From NCBI GenBank assembly GCA_965249645.1, contig CBDFML010000012.1, forward strand, positions 1,550,001 through 1,614,000: a stretch of DNA of 64,000 bases, given 5' to 3'. Under the pieces are notes generated by a model, which was not told the DNA's origin, did not search any database, and worked only from the letters and a program-made list of their open reading frames with translations. Each line of letters starts with the position of its first letter. The stretch's first letter is position 1. Source of the stretch: CAVOEB01 sp965249645. Its GTDB lineage: Bacteria > Pseudomonadota > Alphaproteobacteria > UBA828 > JAPUJA01. Positions 1 to 8,312 of the stretch are shown piece after piece. A program made the translations under genes and the position numbers.

Positions 1-573
1 CACCTGCTGCCGATCGGCTACGACTACAATCGGGACCGCTTCGTCAACGCTCACAGCTTCCAGGCCCATGCGGGCACCATGCGCGAGACCAGCAGGGGCT
101 GGATCAAGCTGCGCTCAGCCGATCCCGCGTCACCGCCGCTGATCCAGCCCAACCTGCTGGCAACCGAGCGCGACCGGGTCGATCTGCGCAAGACCCTCAA
201 GGTGACCCGTGAGATATTCGCGCAAAAGGCGCTCGACGGCTATCGCGGTGCCGAGTTACAACCCGGCCCCGAGGTGAAGAGCGACGCAGAGATCGACGAA
301 TTCATCCGCGCGAACGCAGGCTCCGCCTATCACCCGTCCTGCTCATGCAAGATGGGCTCGGACGCGATGGCGGTGGTCGACGGCAAGTGCCGTGTTCGCG
401 GCCTCGAAGGCCTGCGGGTCGTGGACGCCTCGATCATGCCAAGCATCGTCAGCGGCAACCTCAACGCGCCGACCATCATGATGGCGGAAAAGGCAGCCGA
501 CATGATCCTGGGCAAGGCGGCGCTGCCGCCGGAGAACGCGCCGGTATGGGACCATCGGACGGCGGAGGGGTAG
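1..573 (+). CDS. GMC family oxidoreductase (choline dehydrogenase-like), C-terminal part
   Basis: The reading frame is open from the first base, so the 5' end lies outside the window and only the last 190 residues are seen. They match the C-terminal substrate-binding and catalytic region of the full GMC protein at 1368-3020 almost position for position, including NAGSAYHP with the conserved catalytic-region His, and the GNLNAPTIMMAEK end motif. GMC enzymes of this type are FAD-dependent alcohol dehydrogenases; choline to betaine aldehyde is the best-known reaction, but the substrate cannot be read from this fragment. The other copy has a YHPCGTCKMG stretch where this one has YHPSCSCKMG. The two are clearly paralogues separated by an opposite-strand hydrolase gene. 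Confidence 0.93.
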   Translation, partial: HLLPIGYDYNRDRFVNAHSFQAHAGTMRETSRGWIKLRSADPASPPLIQPNLLATERDRVDLRKTLKVTREIFAQKALDGYRGAELQPGPEVKSDAEIDEFIRANAGSAYHPSCSCKMGSDAMAVVDGKCRVRGLEGLRVVDASIMPSIVSGNLNAPTIMMAEKAADMILGKAALPPENAPVWDHRTAEG

Positions 574-584
574 AGTGCCCTCTT

Positions 585-1286
585 CTACTCCGCCGCGTTG
601 GACGCGCTGCCCACTGAGAGCGCCGCAATCACGTCCTTCGACGTGCCGACGAAGCCGAACAGGCCGCCCTGCGCGGGCAGGACGCGCATGGTCGCGTCGT
701 GCATGTCCTTGTAATAGGACGCGCAGCAGTCCTCGAGCGCGAGCGCGAAGAAGCCCCGGTCGATGGCGCTGCGGATGGTCGACTGCACGCAGCATTCGGT
801 GGTCACGCCGCAGACGATGGTGTGGGTGACGCCCCAATCGCGCAGGGTTCGCTCCAAGTCGGTGTTGTAGAACGCCGAGAAGCCGGGTTTGTCGATTACC
901 ACTTCGCCGTCGATGGGTTGGAGCTCGTCGACGAAGTCGTGACCGTATTCGCCGCGCACCAGGTTGCGCCCGAGCGCACCTGCCTTGCCGATCTCGGCGC
1001 CGACGCGCCGGCTCGATAGACGGCGCATATCGTGGAGCGTCGAGAGATTAGGCGGGTGGCCCTCGCGAGTATGGACGATATGGAGCTCGGCGGCGCGGGC
1101 CGCGTCGAGGAGCGCCCTGACGTTGGGCACGATGGCGAGCCCGGCTTCGAAATCCTCGTCGTTCTGGCCCGTGCCGCCGCCCTCGGAACTCAGGAAATCG
1201 CGCTGCATGTCGATCACGATCAGTGCCGTCGTCTCGAGCGAAAAGCGATAGGTGTAGTCGTCCTTGACCGCCAGTTCGTATGCCAT
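585..1286 (-). CDS. Cysteine hydrolase, isochorismatase-like family
   Basis: A 233-residue protein with the isochorismatase-like hydrolase fold. The family triad is visible: Asp26 in VIDMQRDF, Lys133 in DKPGFSAF and the nucleophile Cys166 in GVTTECCV. Family members hydrolyse amide, ureido or vinyl-ether bonds (for example N-carbamoylsarcosine, biuret or ureidoacrylate amidohydrolases). The wide active-site loop does not tell which. It is transcribed against the two GMC oxidoreductases and diverges from the second one across an 81-base gap. An N-carbamoyl or amide substrate linked to choline or methylamine breakdown is only an inference from context. Length and both ends look complete. Confidence 0.9.
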   Translation of the reverse strand: MAYELAVKDDYTYRFSLETTALIVIDMQRDFLSSEGGGTGQNDEDFEAGLAIVPNVRALLDAARAAELHIVHTREGHPPNLSTLHDMRRLSSRRVGAEIGKAGALGRNLVRGEYGHDFVDELQPIDGEVVIDKPGFSAFYNTDLERTLRDWGVTHTIVCGVTTECCVQSTIRSAIDRGFFALALEDCCASYYKDMHDATMRVLPAQGGLFGFVGTSKDVIAALSVGSASNAAE

Positions 1287-1367
1287 GGTGCCTGCCTCCC
1301 TGTCTCTTCAGTCTGACACAGGCAGGCTTGCGTTGACAGGCCACGGACCAACGGCTTTGATCGCGCC

Positions 1368-3020
1368 ATGACAGAAGGACACAGGGTTTACGACTACATC
1401 ATCGTCGGCGCGGGCTCGGCGGGCTGCGTGCTCGCGAACCGGCTTTCCGCCGACCCCGACAACCGCGTGCTCGTGCTCGAAGCGGGCTCGGGCGACAACG
1501 GGCTGATGCTTCGCATGCCCGCGATGGTGGGCGAGACCGCGAACAGCCCGCGCTACAGCTGGTGCTACCAGACCGAGCCGCAGGAGCATCTCAACGGGCG
1601 GCGCATCCCGGTGCCGCGGGGCAAAGTGCTAGGCGGCTCGTCGGCGATCAACGGCATGGTCTATATGCGCGGCCACGCCTACGACTACGACCGCTGGGCG
1701 GAGGAGACGGGCGCGGAGCATTGGCGCTACCGGCACTGCCTGCCCTACTTCAAGCGCGCTCAGTGCCACGAGCTCGGCGCGGACGATTACCGCGGCGGCG
1801 ACGGGCCGCTCAAGGTCGGCCGGGTGGACAGCGGCTTTGCCACAGTCGACGCCTTTGTCGAGGCGGGAATCCAAGCCGGCTGGGGGGCGACCGACGACGT
1901 CAATGGCTACCGCCAGGAAGGCTTCGGCCGGATGGACACGACGATTTCCGGCGGCGAGCGCTGCGGCACGGCGCGGGGTTACTTACGCCCGGCCATGACG
2001 CGCCCGAATCTGACGGTGCTCACTCACGCCCATACGCTGGCCATCAACACCGAGGGCAACCGGGCCACCGGTGTACGCTTCGCGAAAGGCAATCAGGTGC
2101 TCGACGCCAGCGCCGAGCAAGAGATGATCATAAGCTGCGGAGTGACCAATTCACCCCAGCTTCTGATGCTCTCGGGCATCGGCCCCGAGGCCCAGCTCAG
2201 GGAACACGGCATCGAGGTCAAGATCGACCTGCCCGGGGTCGGCGAAAACCTCCACGACCACCTGGAAATCTTCATCCAGCACGCCTGCCTCAAGCCGATC
2301 TCGCTGCACAACTGGCTCAAGCCCCACAACAAGCTGCGCCTCGGCATCGAGTGGATCCTGTTCAAGAAAGGGCTCTGCGCGTCGAACCATTTCGAGGTCA
2401 CGGGTTTCATCCGCGTGGGCGACGACGTGACCCACCCGGACGTCGAGTACCACTACATGCCGATCGGCTACGATTACGGCAACAACGACTTCGTCAAGGC
2501 CCACAGCTTTCAGGCGGAAGCCGGGACGCTCCGCGCGACCAGCCGTGGCTGGCTCAGGCTGCGTTCCGCCGATCCGGCCCAGGCGCCCGTGATCGACCCG
2601 AACAATCTGCAGACCGAGCGCGACCGGATCGATTTCCGCCGCACCTTCAAGGCAACCCGCGAGATTTTCGCGCAGAAGGCCTATGACGGCCTGCGCGGCG
2701 AGGAGCTCTCGCCGGGCAAGGATGTCAAAACCGACGCCGAGATCGACGAGTATATCCGCAACAACGCGGGCACGGTCTATCACCCCTGCGGCACCTGCAA
2801 GATGGGCACGGACAAGATGGCGGTGGTCGATGCAAAGGCTCGCGTCCACGGCATCGAGGGATTACGCGTGATCGACGCCTCGATCGTGCCGTCGATCGTG
2901 AGCGGAAACCTCAATGCGCCGACCATCATGATGGCCGAAAAGCTGGCGGACATGATCCTGGGCGCGCCGCCGCCCAGGCCGCTGGACGTTCCGGTCTGGG
3001 ATCACCACACTCAGGGTTAG
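1368..3020 (+). CDS. GMC family FAD-dependent oxidoreductase (choline dehydrogenase-like)
   Basis: Full-length GMC oxidoreductase of 550 residues. The FAD dinucleotide-binding motif GAGSAG is at residues 14-19, the GMC signature around GGSSAINGMVYMRG near residue 90, and the C-terminal His within GTVYHPCGTCKMG followed by GNLNAPTIMMAEK. Such proteins oxidise primary alcohols, typically choline in BetA relatives, passing electrons to the respiratory chain or to oxygen. A dimethylglycine-dehydrogenase-like gene lies at 39319, which is compatible with a choline/betaine theme but is not proof. The start ATG sits just after a short divergent intergenic region shared with the cysteine hydrolase. 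No betB aldehyde dehydrogenase is adjacent, so the assignment as BetA stays open. Confidence 0.93.
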   Translation: MTEGHRVYDYIIVGAGSAGCVLANRLSADPDNRVLVLEAGSGDNGLMLRMPAMVGETANSPRYSWCYQTEPQEHLNGRRIPVPRGKVLGGSSAINGMVYMRGHAYDYDRWAEETGAEHWRYRHCLPYFKRAQCHELGADDYRGGDGPLKVGRVDSGFATVDAFVEAGIQAGWGATDDVNGYRQEGFGRMDTTISGGERCGTARGYLRPAMTRPNLTVLTHAHTLAINTEGNRATGVRFAKGNQVLDASAEQEMIISCGVTNSPQLLMLSGIGPEAQLREHGIEVKIDLPGVGENLHDHLEIFIQHACLKPISLHNWLKPHNKLRLGIEWILFKKGLCASNHFEVTGFIRVGDDVTHPDVEYHYMPIGYDYGNNDFVKAHSFQAEAGTLRATSRGWLRLRSADPAQAPVIDPNNLQTERDRIDFRRTFKATREIFAQKAYDGLRGEELSPGKDVKTDAEIDEYIRNNAGTVYHPCGTCKMGTDKMAVVDAKARVHGIEGLRVIDASIVPSIVSGNLNAPTIMMAEKLADMILGAPPPRPLDVPVWDHHTQG

Positions 3021-3097
3021 CCATTTATCCGGCTCGCTTTGCTCCGCAAAACGAACCGGCGTCCAGTCGCCACTAAGGCTCACGCCACGTAAGCGGC

Positions 3098-3149
3098 AGC
3101 CCGCGCTTGCGGGCTTGCGAAATCCACCGAACGACAGGCTGGATTTCGC
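3098..3149. terminator. Two strong hairpins between convergent genes
   Basis: Between the GMC gene (plus) and the HpaB-like gene (minus) there are two perfect inverted repeats. One has a 7-bp stem AGCCCGC/GCGGGCT at 3098-3115 with a 4-base loop. The other has a 10-bp stem GCGAAATCCA/TGGATTTCGC at 3117-3149 with a 13-base loop. Position between convergent genes suggests bidirectional transcription termination. Neither is followed by a clear T-run, so they could also be a dispersed repeat element. Confidence 0.5.
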
Positions 3150-3157
3150 GCCAGTTC

Positions 3158-4645
3158 CTACATCGTAGCTTGCAGCTTTGCCAACTCGTCCTCGAGGCTG
3201 TAGGAATCCAGCAGGCGGTCGACCATGTCGGTCGAGCGCTTCCAGTCGTAGGTGTGGTTGGCGTGGCCGCGCAGCACGAAGGTGGGCCCGGCGTAGAACA
3301 TCTCGTACTGGGTGTGGCGCGAGCCGAACTCGGAGCCTACCGCATCCCACGCCAGCTTGAAGAACTTGACCCGGTCGAACGGTTCGACGGCAGGCGACTT
3401 CTGGGTCTTGAAGATCCAGCCGGCCTGCTCTTCGTCGGTGAAATCCTCGATGCCTGCGGGCAGCATAATCATGCCGCCGCCCGCGAGATTGCGCAGCTCG
3501 GTCATCAGCCGGGGATAGAGCCGCTGACCGATCACCTGGGCCGAGCAGACCATGTTGAGGTCGGGTGCGAACCAGCCCTCGGGCGTGTGCTCTCCCTTGG
3601 CCTCGGCGGCGTGAACGAAGGCGTCGATCATGGCCGCCTGGGACGAGACTTCGCCCAAAATCTCGCCCACTGCCGGGATCCGCGTGGTGCCGTTGACCTC
3701 GGTGATGCGCCGTGCGATGCCAGTCAGGAAACGCAGCTTTACCATGAGGCGAACGACCGCCTGGTACTCCTCGTAGACGTAACACGGCGTGTCGTCGAAC
3801 TGGCGGCGCACCATGGCGACGTCGCGGTCGACGATAACCCGCTCCCACGGGATCCTGACCTCGTCGAAATAGAGCACCGCGTCGTTCTCGTCGAGTACGG
3901 AGGAGAGCGGATTGTCGAAGCGCGAATGGGCGCTCTGCTCGTAGGACTTGCGCGAGAGGATGCGCAGGCCCGGGGCGTTCATGGGCACGAAGCAGGAGAC
4001 GGCATAGGGCTCGTCGCCCGGCTGCAGCGGCTGGATGCAAGAAACCCAGACCTCGTCGGCCATGACGCTGCTGGTGCCCAGCATCTTCGCGCCCTTGACT
4101 GTGATTCCCTGCGCGTCCTCGTCCATGACCCGCATGGTCAGAAACTCATCGACCTGCTCGTGAGCGGCTTTCGACTTGTCGGCCTGGGGGTTGATGATGG
4201 TGTAGGTGATGAAGAGATCGTTGTCCCGGGCAAAGCGGAAATAATCGGCCAGCGCGCCGGCACGCTTGGGATCGTATTCCTCGAACAGCTTCATCCCCAT
4301 GTTGAGCCCGACCAGGGACGAGGCGACATGGTCCGGGGTCCGCCCCATGAAGCCGTAATGGAGCGCGCACCAGGCCTCGATGGCGCGCCGGCGCTCGACC
4401 AGCTCGTCGTAGGAGCGCGGCATCGACCAGGCGCGGTTGACCCGCTCGCCCGTGTCCGGCGACGGGGCAGTCATCAGCTCGAGGTTTTCAGGGGCGCACT
4501 GAAAGTCGTACATCGCCGCGTAGGAGGCGAAGGTGTTGGTGAAGGCCGCATGGTCGAGGGGTTCGGCAACCTTCTGGCCGAAGATGCGGATGTCGCGGCC
4601 GTCGCCACGGATTTTGTCGAGATAGGCGTTGCCGTCGCGGGGCAT
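3158..4645 (-). CDS. 4-hydroxyphenylacetate 3-monooxygenase (HpaB) family flavin monooxygenase
   Basis: A 495-residue protein of the HpaB/PvcC/4-hydroxybutyryl-CoA dehydratase family. Visible family features are the N-terminal helical segment with RRRAIEAW and GRTPDHV around residues 85-110, a central beta domain with KMLGTSSVMADEVWV and FDEVRIPWERV, and a C-terminal helical domain with an AGGGMIMLPAG stretch. These two-component monooxygenases use FADH2 supplied by a separate reductase to hydroxylate phenols or related substrates. No HpaC-type flavin reductase is adjacent. AGAGG lies about six bases before the ATG. The substrate is not determinable; a phenolic or heteroaromatic compound is the family expectation. 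Confidence 0.88.
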   Translation of the reverse strand: MPRDGNAYLDKIRGDGRDIRIFGQKVAEPLDHAAFTNTFASYAAMYDFQCAPENLELMTAPSPDTGERVNRAWSMPRSYDELVERRRAIEAWCALHYGFMGRTPDHVASSLVGLNMGMKLFEEYDPKRAGALADYFRFARDNDLFITYTIINPQADKSKAAHEQVDEFLTMRVMDEDAQGITVKGAKMLGTSSVMADEVWVSCIQPLQPGDEPYAVSCFVPMNAPGLRILSRKSYEQSAHSRFDNPLSSVLDENDAVLYFDEVRIPWERVIVDRDVAMVRRQFDDTPCYVYEEYQAVVRLMVKLRFLTGIARRITEVNGTTRIPAVGEILGEVSSQAAMIDAFVHAAEAKGEHTPEGWFAPDLNMVCSAQVIGQRLYPRLMTELRNLAGGGMIMLPAGIEDFTDEEQAGWIFKTQKSPAVEPFDRVKFFKLAWDAVGSEFGSRHTQYEMFYAGPTFVLRGHANHTYDWKRSTDMVDRLLDSYSLEDELAKLQATM

Positions 4646-4798
4646 GGCGGACCTCTTTCTGGGGGATGATGGCTTGCGGGTTCTGCGGACTGTAGCGAAA
4701 CGCCCGATTTACATAAATGGCAAAGATGTAATGGCGCTGTGCATGAGTGCAGATTAGCCCCCTCGCGCAGGCAGACGAAGGCAGAAGAAATCAGGGAA

Positions 4799-4873
4799 TG
4801 GTGGGCGCAGCTGGGATTGAACCAGCGACCCCTACGATGTCAACGTAGTGCTCTCCCGCTGAGCTATGCGCCC
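4799..4873 (-). tRNA. tRNA-Val(GAC)
   Basis: Read on the minus strand this folds as a full cloverleaf. It has a 7-bp acceptor stem GGGCGCA/TGCGCCC, a D-arm with AGCTCAGCGGGAGAGC, and an anticodon stem CTACG/CGTAG enclosing TTGACAT, so the anticodon is GAC (plus-strand bases 4839-4841). The T-arm is GCTGGTTCAATCCCAGC. The 3' CCA is encoded (4799-4801). A -10-like TATAGT lies at 4894-4889, about 16 bases before the mature 5' end. Confidence 0.97.
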
Positions 4874-4941
4874 ATTCCTGAGGCTAAAACTATAGGTCGG
4901 GATTGGGGCTTTAGCACCCCGGGATGCAGCTGGCAAGACCC

Positions 4942-5301
4942 TCAGGCGGCGAGAAAGCGATCGACTTCCTCGACCAGCTCGCGCAGATGAAAGGGCTTGG
5001 AGAGGATCTTCGCATTGCTGTTGGCCACAGCGCGGTTGCGCAGCGCCACGGCGGCAAAGCCAGTGATAAAGATGACCCTGAGATCAGGGATCTCGATGTT
5101 GGCCCGGCGCGCGAGTTCGATTCCGTCCATGCCGGGCATGACGATGTCGGTGACGAGCAGATCGAGCTCGCGGTGCGCGATGAAGGGCAGGGCCTCGAAA
5201 CCATCGCCCACTGCCTCCACCTCGTGCCCGACACGCTCCAGCGAGCGCGTCAGGAAGATGCGCAGTGATTCGTCGTCTTCTGCCAAGAGAATCCGGGCCA
5301 T
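4942..5301 (-). CDS. cpdR: CpdR-like single-domain response regulator
   Basis: A stand-alone receiver domain of 119 residues starting at MARILLAEDD. An upstream in-frame start at 5343 would add 14 residues that do not resemble the family. The acidic pocket is residues 8-10 (EDD), the phospho-acceptor Asp52 lies in VTDIVMPGMDG, the Thr region is FITGFAAVAL, and the Lys is in LSKPFHLREL. From memory of the Caulobacter protein this pattern, especially FITGFAAVAL and KPFHLR, matches CpdR, which in its unphosphorylated form delivers CtrA-pathway substrates to ClpXP. A CtrA-type box lies 56 bases upstream. The gene appears monocistronic and diverges from the formylglutamate amidohydrolase. Confidence 0.87.
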   Translation of the reverse strand: MARILLAEDDESLRIFLTRSLERVGHEVEAVGDGFEALPFIAHRELDLLVTDIVMPGMDGIELARRANIEIPDLRVIFITGFAAVALRNRAVANSNAKILSKPFHLRELVEEVDRFLAA

Positions 5302-5356
5302 CGACCGTCTCGCCCCAAGCTTCGGGTTACCGTGTGCCGACAATGACGCGGACCCC

Positions 5357-5371
5357 TTAACAACCGCTTAA
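5357..5371. promoter_or_regulatory. CtrA-type binding site TTAA-N7-TTAA upstream of cpdR
   Basis: The sequence TTAACAACCGCTTAA is a perfect match to the established CtrA consensus of two TTAA half-sites spaced seven bases apart. It lies between divergent cpdR (start 5301) and the formylglutamate amidohydrolase (start 5469), closer to cpdR. A control role in cpdR transcription is inferred from position. Confidence 0.6.
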
Positions 5372-5468
5372 AAGCAATGAAGTCAAAGTGTTGGGCGATG
5401 CTGTGCCGCGCGTTTCAACAGCGCCGGATGACAGAACCCGCGGATTCCGCTACACGGGAGGGATGACT

Positions 5469-6356
5469 ATGCACGCTTTGCAACCCGCGCCGGTCCTGCA
5501 CGCCCCCATCGAGGTGCGCACGCCCGTTACACAAGGCGCCCCGGTGATCTTCTCCTCGCCCCACAGCGGACGCGCCTACGACGCCGATTTCCTCACGGCC
5601 TCGCAGCTCGATCCGCTGACCTTGCGCCGCTCTGAAGACAGCTTCGTCGATGAGCTTTTCGCCGACGCCCCCGACGCGGGCGCACCGCTGATCCATGCAC
5701 TTTATCCGCGCGCCTATCTCGACCCCAACCGGGAACCCTGGGAGCTTGACCCCGGCATGTTCGACGGCCCCCTGCCCGGCTTCGTCAACACCGGCTCGGC
5801 TCGGGCACGCAACGGCTTCGGCACCATCGCCCGCGCGGTCGCGGGCGGCGCCGAGATCTATCGGGACAAACTGCCCTTCGATCTGGCGGAGGATCGTATT
5901 CGCAGCCTCTATGTGCCTTATCACGACACGCTGCGCGCGCTGATCCAGGCGACGCTCAGCCGGTTCGGCGTCGCGGTGGTGATCGATTGCCATTCCATGC
6001 CCTCAGCCGACGAACCCCGCGGGCGAACAACCAATCCCCAGGCCCGGCCCGACATGGTGCTGGGCGACCGATTCGGCACCTCCTGCGCCCTCGGGCTGAC
6101 CGATCACGTCGAAGCCACCTTGAGCGGAATGGGCTATCGGGTCGCGCGCAACAGGCCCTATGCGGGCGCCTTCATCACGACAAATTACGGCCGTCCCGAA
6201 ATGGGCGTGCACGTCCTGCAGATCGAAATCAACCGGGCGCTCTACATGGACGAACGGCGCATGACGCGGAGCCCGGGCCTTGCCCGGCTGCGTGCCGATC
6301 TCGCCCGCTTTATCGAGGCGCTGGGCGCGATCGAGCGCGACGAGCTGCTCGACTGA
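5469..6356 (+). CDS. N-formylglutamate amidohydrolase family protein
   Basis: A 295-residue member of the N-formylglutamate amidohydrolase family. Motifs include the N-terminal SPHSGRAYDADFL with the metal-region His, HALYPRAYLDPNREP, the central DCHSMPS, and a late HVLQIEINRALYMDE. The canonical reaction is hydrolysis of N-formyl-L-glutamate to formate and glutamate, the last step of one histidine degradation route (HutG). No other hut gene is nearby, so a stand-alone deformylase role is equally possible. The start at 5469 is chosen because GGGAGG at 5457-5462 is correctly spaced. An ATG at 5463 overlaps that site, and a 5388 start would add an unlikely leader. Confidence 0.88.
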   Translation: MHALQPAPVLHAPIEVRTPVTQGAPVIFSSPHSGRAYDADFLTASQLDPLTLRRSEDSFVDELFADAPDAGAPLIHALYPRAYLDPNREPWELDPGMFDGPLPGFVNTGSARARNGFGTIARAVAGGAEIYRDKLPFDLAEDRIRSLYVPYHDTLRALIQATLSRFGVAVVIDCHSMPSADEPRGRTTNPQARPDMVLGDRFGTSCALGLTDHVEATLSGMGYRVARNRPYAGAFITTNYGRPEMGVHVLQIEINRALYMDERRMTRSPGLARLRADLARFIEALGAIERDELLD

Positions 6357-6579
6357 GACCTCACCGCTCCTCGCAACTCGCCTGACATAAAGATAATCCG
6401 CGCTGGAATAAACCGACGCGGCTAAAAGTGCAGGGAGGAAACGCCCGTGGAGGGCGAAAACGTCGCGCAAACGCGGGCGTCCGTTACGCAGCGCCGGAGT
6501 TTTGCAAACTAGCGTGCTTCGACGCAATCTAAATAGCTGAAATACAATAAAATACTGACGATATTCCGCAGACCGATTC

Positions 6580-7341
6580 ATGAAATCGGGCGGGCGAAAA
6601 GCGGCGTTCAGGCAAAGCCCCCTCTGGCATGCGCATTGCATGCTAGATGTCGGAGCTCGTTCTTTCGTCCCCGGGATAACGCCTTTGCTGCGCCTGCCGT
6701 TTGGAATTCGTTCGATCATCGTGTTTGCGCTTCTCGCCCTGTTGGCGCCGCTTGCGGCAGTGCCGGCCCGGGCCGCGATGGAAGATTCCGCCCTGTGCCG
6801 CGACGCCATCGCGGGCGCCGAGAGCGGTTACGACATCCCGAGCCAGCTTCTGATGGCGGTCGCCCTGGTCGAGACGGGCCGGTGGGACGAAGCGGCCCAG
6901 CGCGTGGTGCCCTGGCCCTGGACGGTCTACGCGCAAGGCAAGGGGTACTATTTTACCACCGCCGCGCAAGCAGCCGCCGAGGTCGAACGGCTGCGCGCTT
7001 TGGGCGTGCGCAACATCGACGTCGGCTGCATGCAGGTCAATCTGTATTACCATTCCAACGCCTTCCCCGACCTCGACGCCGCCTTCGATCCGACGAGCAA
7101 CGTCGCCTACGCGGCAGGCTTTCTCGTCGACCTCTACGCGGCAAAGCGGTCCTGGGCCGGGGCGGTGGCGCTCTATCATTCGACTACGCCTAAATACGCC
7201 AAGCCCTACCGCAAGAAGGTGATCAAGGCGTGGAACGACGAGCGAAGACGCGCCGCGGAGGAAAAGCGCCAGCGGCGCATCGAGACGTTGAAGGCCGAGC
7301 GCGAAGAACGCGCCCGCGAGGCCGCCGCCCGGGATTCCTGA
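6580..7341 (+). CDS. Secreted lytic transglycosylase (SLT-like domain)
   Basis: A lysozyme-like murein transglycosylase. A hydrophobic export segment (IIVFALLALLAPLAAVPARA) precedes the mature domain beginning around AMEDSALC. The catalytic Glu is in AVALVETGRW and the fold-typical GCMQVNLYYHSNAF follows. The C-terminal ~40 residues are a highly charged Arg/Glu/Lys helix. The enzyme would cleave peptidoglycan glycan strands to 1,6-anhydromuropeptides in the periplasm. The start is uncertain: the ATG at 6580 leaves an unusually long n-region before the hydrophobic core, an ATG at 6640 shortens it, and neither has a strong ribosome site. It is separated from its neighbours by about 220 and 75 bases. 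Confidence 0.85.
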   Translation: MKSGGRKAAFRQSPLWHAHCMLDVGARSFVPGITPLLRLPFGIRSIIVFALLALLAPLAAVPARAAMEDSALCRDAIAGAESGYDIPSQLLMAVALVETGRWDEAAQRVVPWPWTVYAQGKGYYFTTAAQAAAEVERLRALGVRNIDVGCMQVNLYYHSNAFPDLDAAFDPTSNVAYAAGFLVDLYAAKRSWAGAVALYHSTTPKYAKPYRKKVIKAWNDERRRAAEEKRQRRIETLKAEREERAREAAARDS

Positions 7342-7416
7342 CGGTCGGGCAGAACGCCCGCCAGTACTCGCTTTACCCCCCTTTTCAGCCCAACGCAGGA
7401 GCGCTAGGCTCCGAGC

Positions 7417-8190
7417 ATGCGGCTGGCAAACAAAGTGGCAGTCATAACGGGCGCGGCAGCGGGTATCGGGCGCGCGAGCGCTTTGCTGTTCGGCCGCGAA
7501 GGCGCCCGGATCATCGCGGTTGACCGCGACGAAGAACGGCTGCAAGAGGTGGTTACCGCGGTCAATTACGCGGACGGGCACGCCATCGCCGTACCGGGCG
7601 ACGTATCGCAAGCAGCGGATTGCGCCGCGATGATCGAAGCTGCGCATTCCCAGTTCGGACGGCTCGACATCCTGTTCAACAATGCCGGCATCATTCACGC
7701 TGACGATAGCGGTGCCATCGAGACCCCGGAAGACGTCTGGGACGAGACGATGACCGTGAACCTCAAGAGCGTTTTTCTCGGCTGCAAGTACGGCATACCC
7801 GTCCTCCTGAAAAACGGCGGCGGATCGATCATCAACACCGCGTCGGCAGCCGCCGTGATGGGCTCGGGAAATCCAAGCGTCGCCTACACCGCGAGCAAGG
7901 GCGGAATCCTCGCATTCACCCGTGAGATCGCCATCGCCCACGGCAAGCAAAACATCCGCGCCAACGCAATCTGTCCCGGGCCGATGCGTACCGAGATGCT
8001 GATGGGCATCCTCGACACCGACGAAAAACGTGAGCGCCGTCTCGTGCATTTGCCCATGGGCCGTTTCGGCGAGGCCGAGGAAATCGCCAGTGCGGCCTTG
8101 TTCCTGGCCAGCCCGGATTCCTCATACATCACGGCCTCGGCCTTCCTGGTCGACGGCGGCATGCACGGCGCCTACATCACGGCCCTCTAA
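7417..8190 (+). CDS. SDR family NAD(P)-dependent oxidoreductase
   Basis: A classical short-chain dehydrogenase of 257 residues. It has the Rossmann GAAAGIG at residues 12-18, NNAG near residue 88, the catalytic Ser in NTASAAAV, and YTASK as the Tyr-x-x-x-Lys pair. The C-terminal DGG ending is family-typical. An acidic residue after the second strand (AVDRDEE) favours NAD over NADP. Substrate unknown. It precedes another SDR on the same strand by about 120 bases; the two share little beyond the fold, so this is not a recent duplication. Confidence 0.92.
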   Translation: MRLANKVAVITGAAAGIGRASALLFGREGARIIAVDRDEERLQEVVTAVNYADGHAIAVPGDVSQAADCAAMIEAAHSQFGRLDILFNNAGIIHADDSGAIETPEDVWDETMTVNLKSVFLGCKYGIPVLLKNGGGSIINTASAAAVMGSGNPSVAYTASKGGILAFTREIAIAHGKQNIRANAICPGPMRTEMLMGILDTDEKRERRLVHLPMGRFGEAEEIASAALFLASPDSSYITASAFLVDGGMHGAYITAL

Positions 8191-8312
8191 ATCATCGGAT
8201 CTTTGTCGGACCCGACACCACCAGTTGACGCGTTGCGGTCCCGCACCCCAGACTTGTGCCGACCGGACCTCGCAAGGAGGTCGGGCACGCGACAAGCACG
8301 GGAGATCAGATC

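Noticed and set aside
3107..4669. 520-residue plus-strand frame opposite the HpaB-like gene
   Set aside because: Antisense to a full-length recognised protein; residue composition is that of a GC-rich shadow.
6643..8049. 468-residue minus-strand frame over the transglycosylase and SDR
   Set aside because: It spans two recognised plus-strand genes and lacks any motif.
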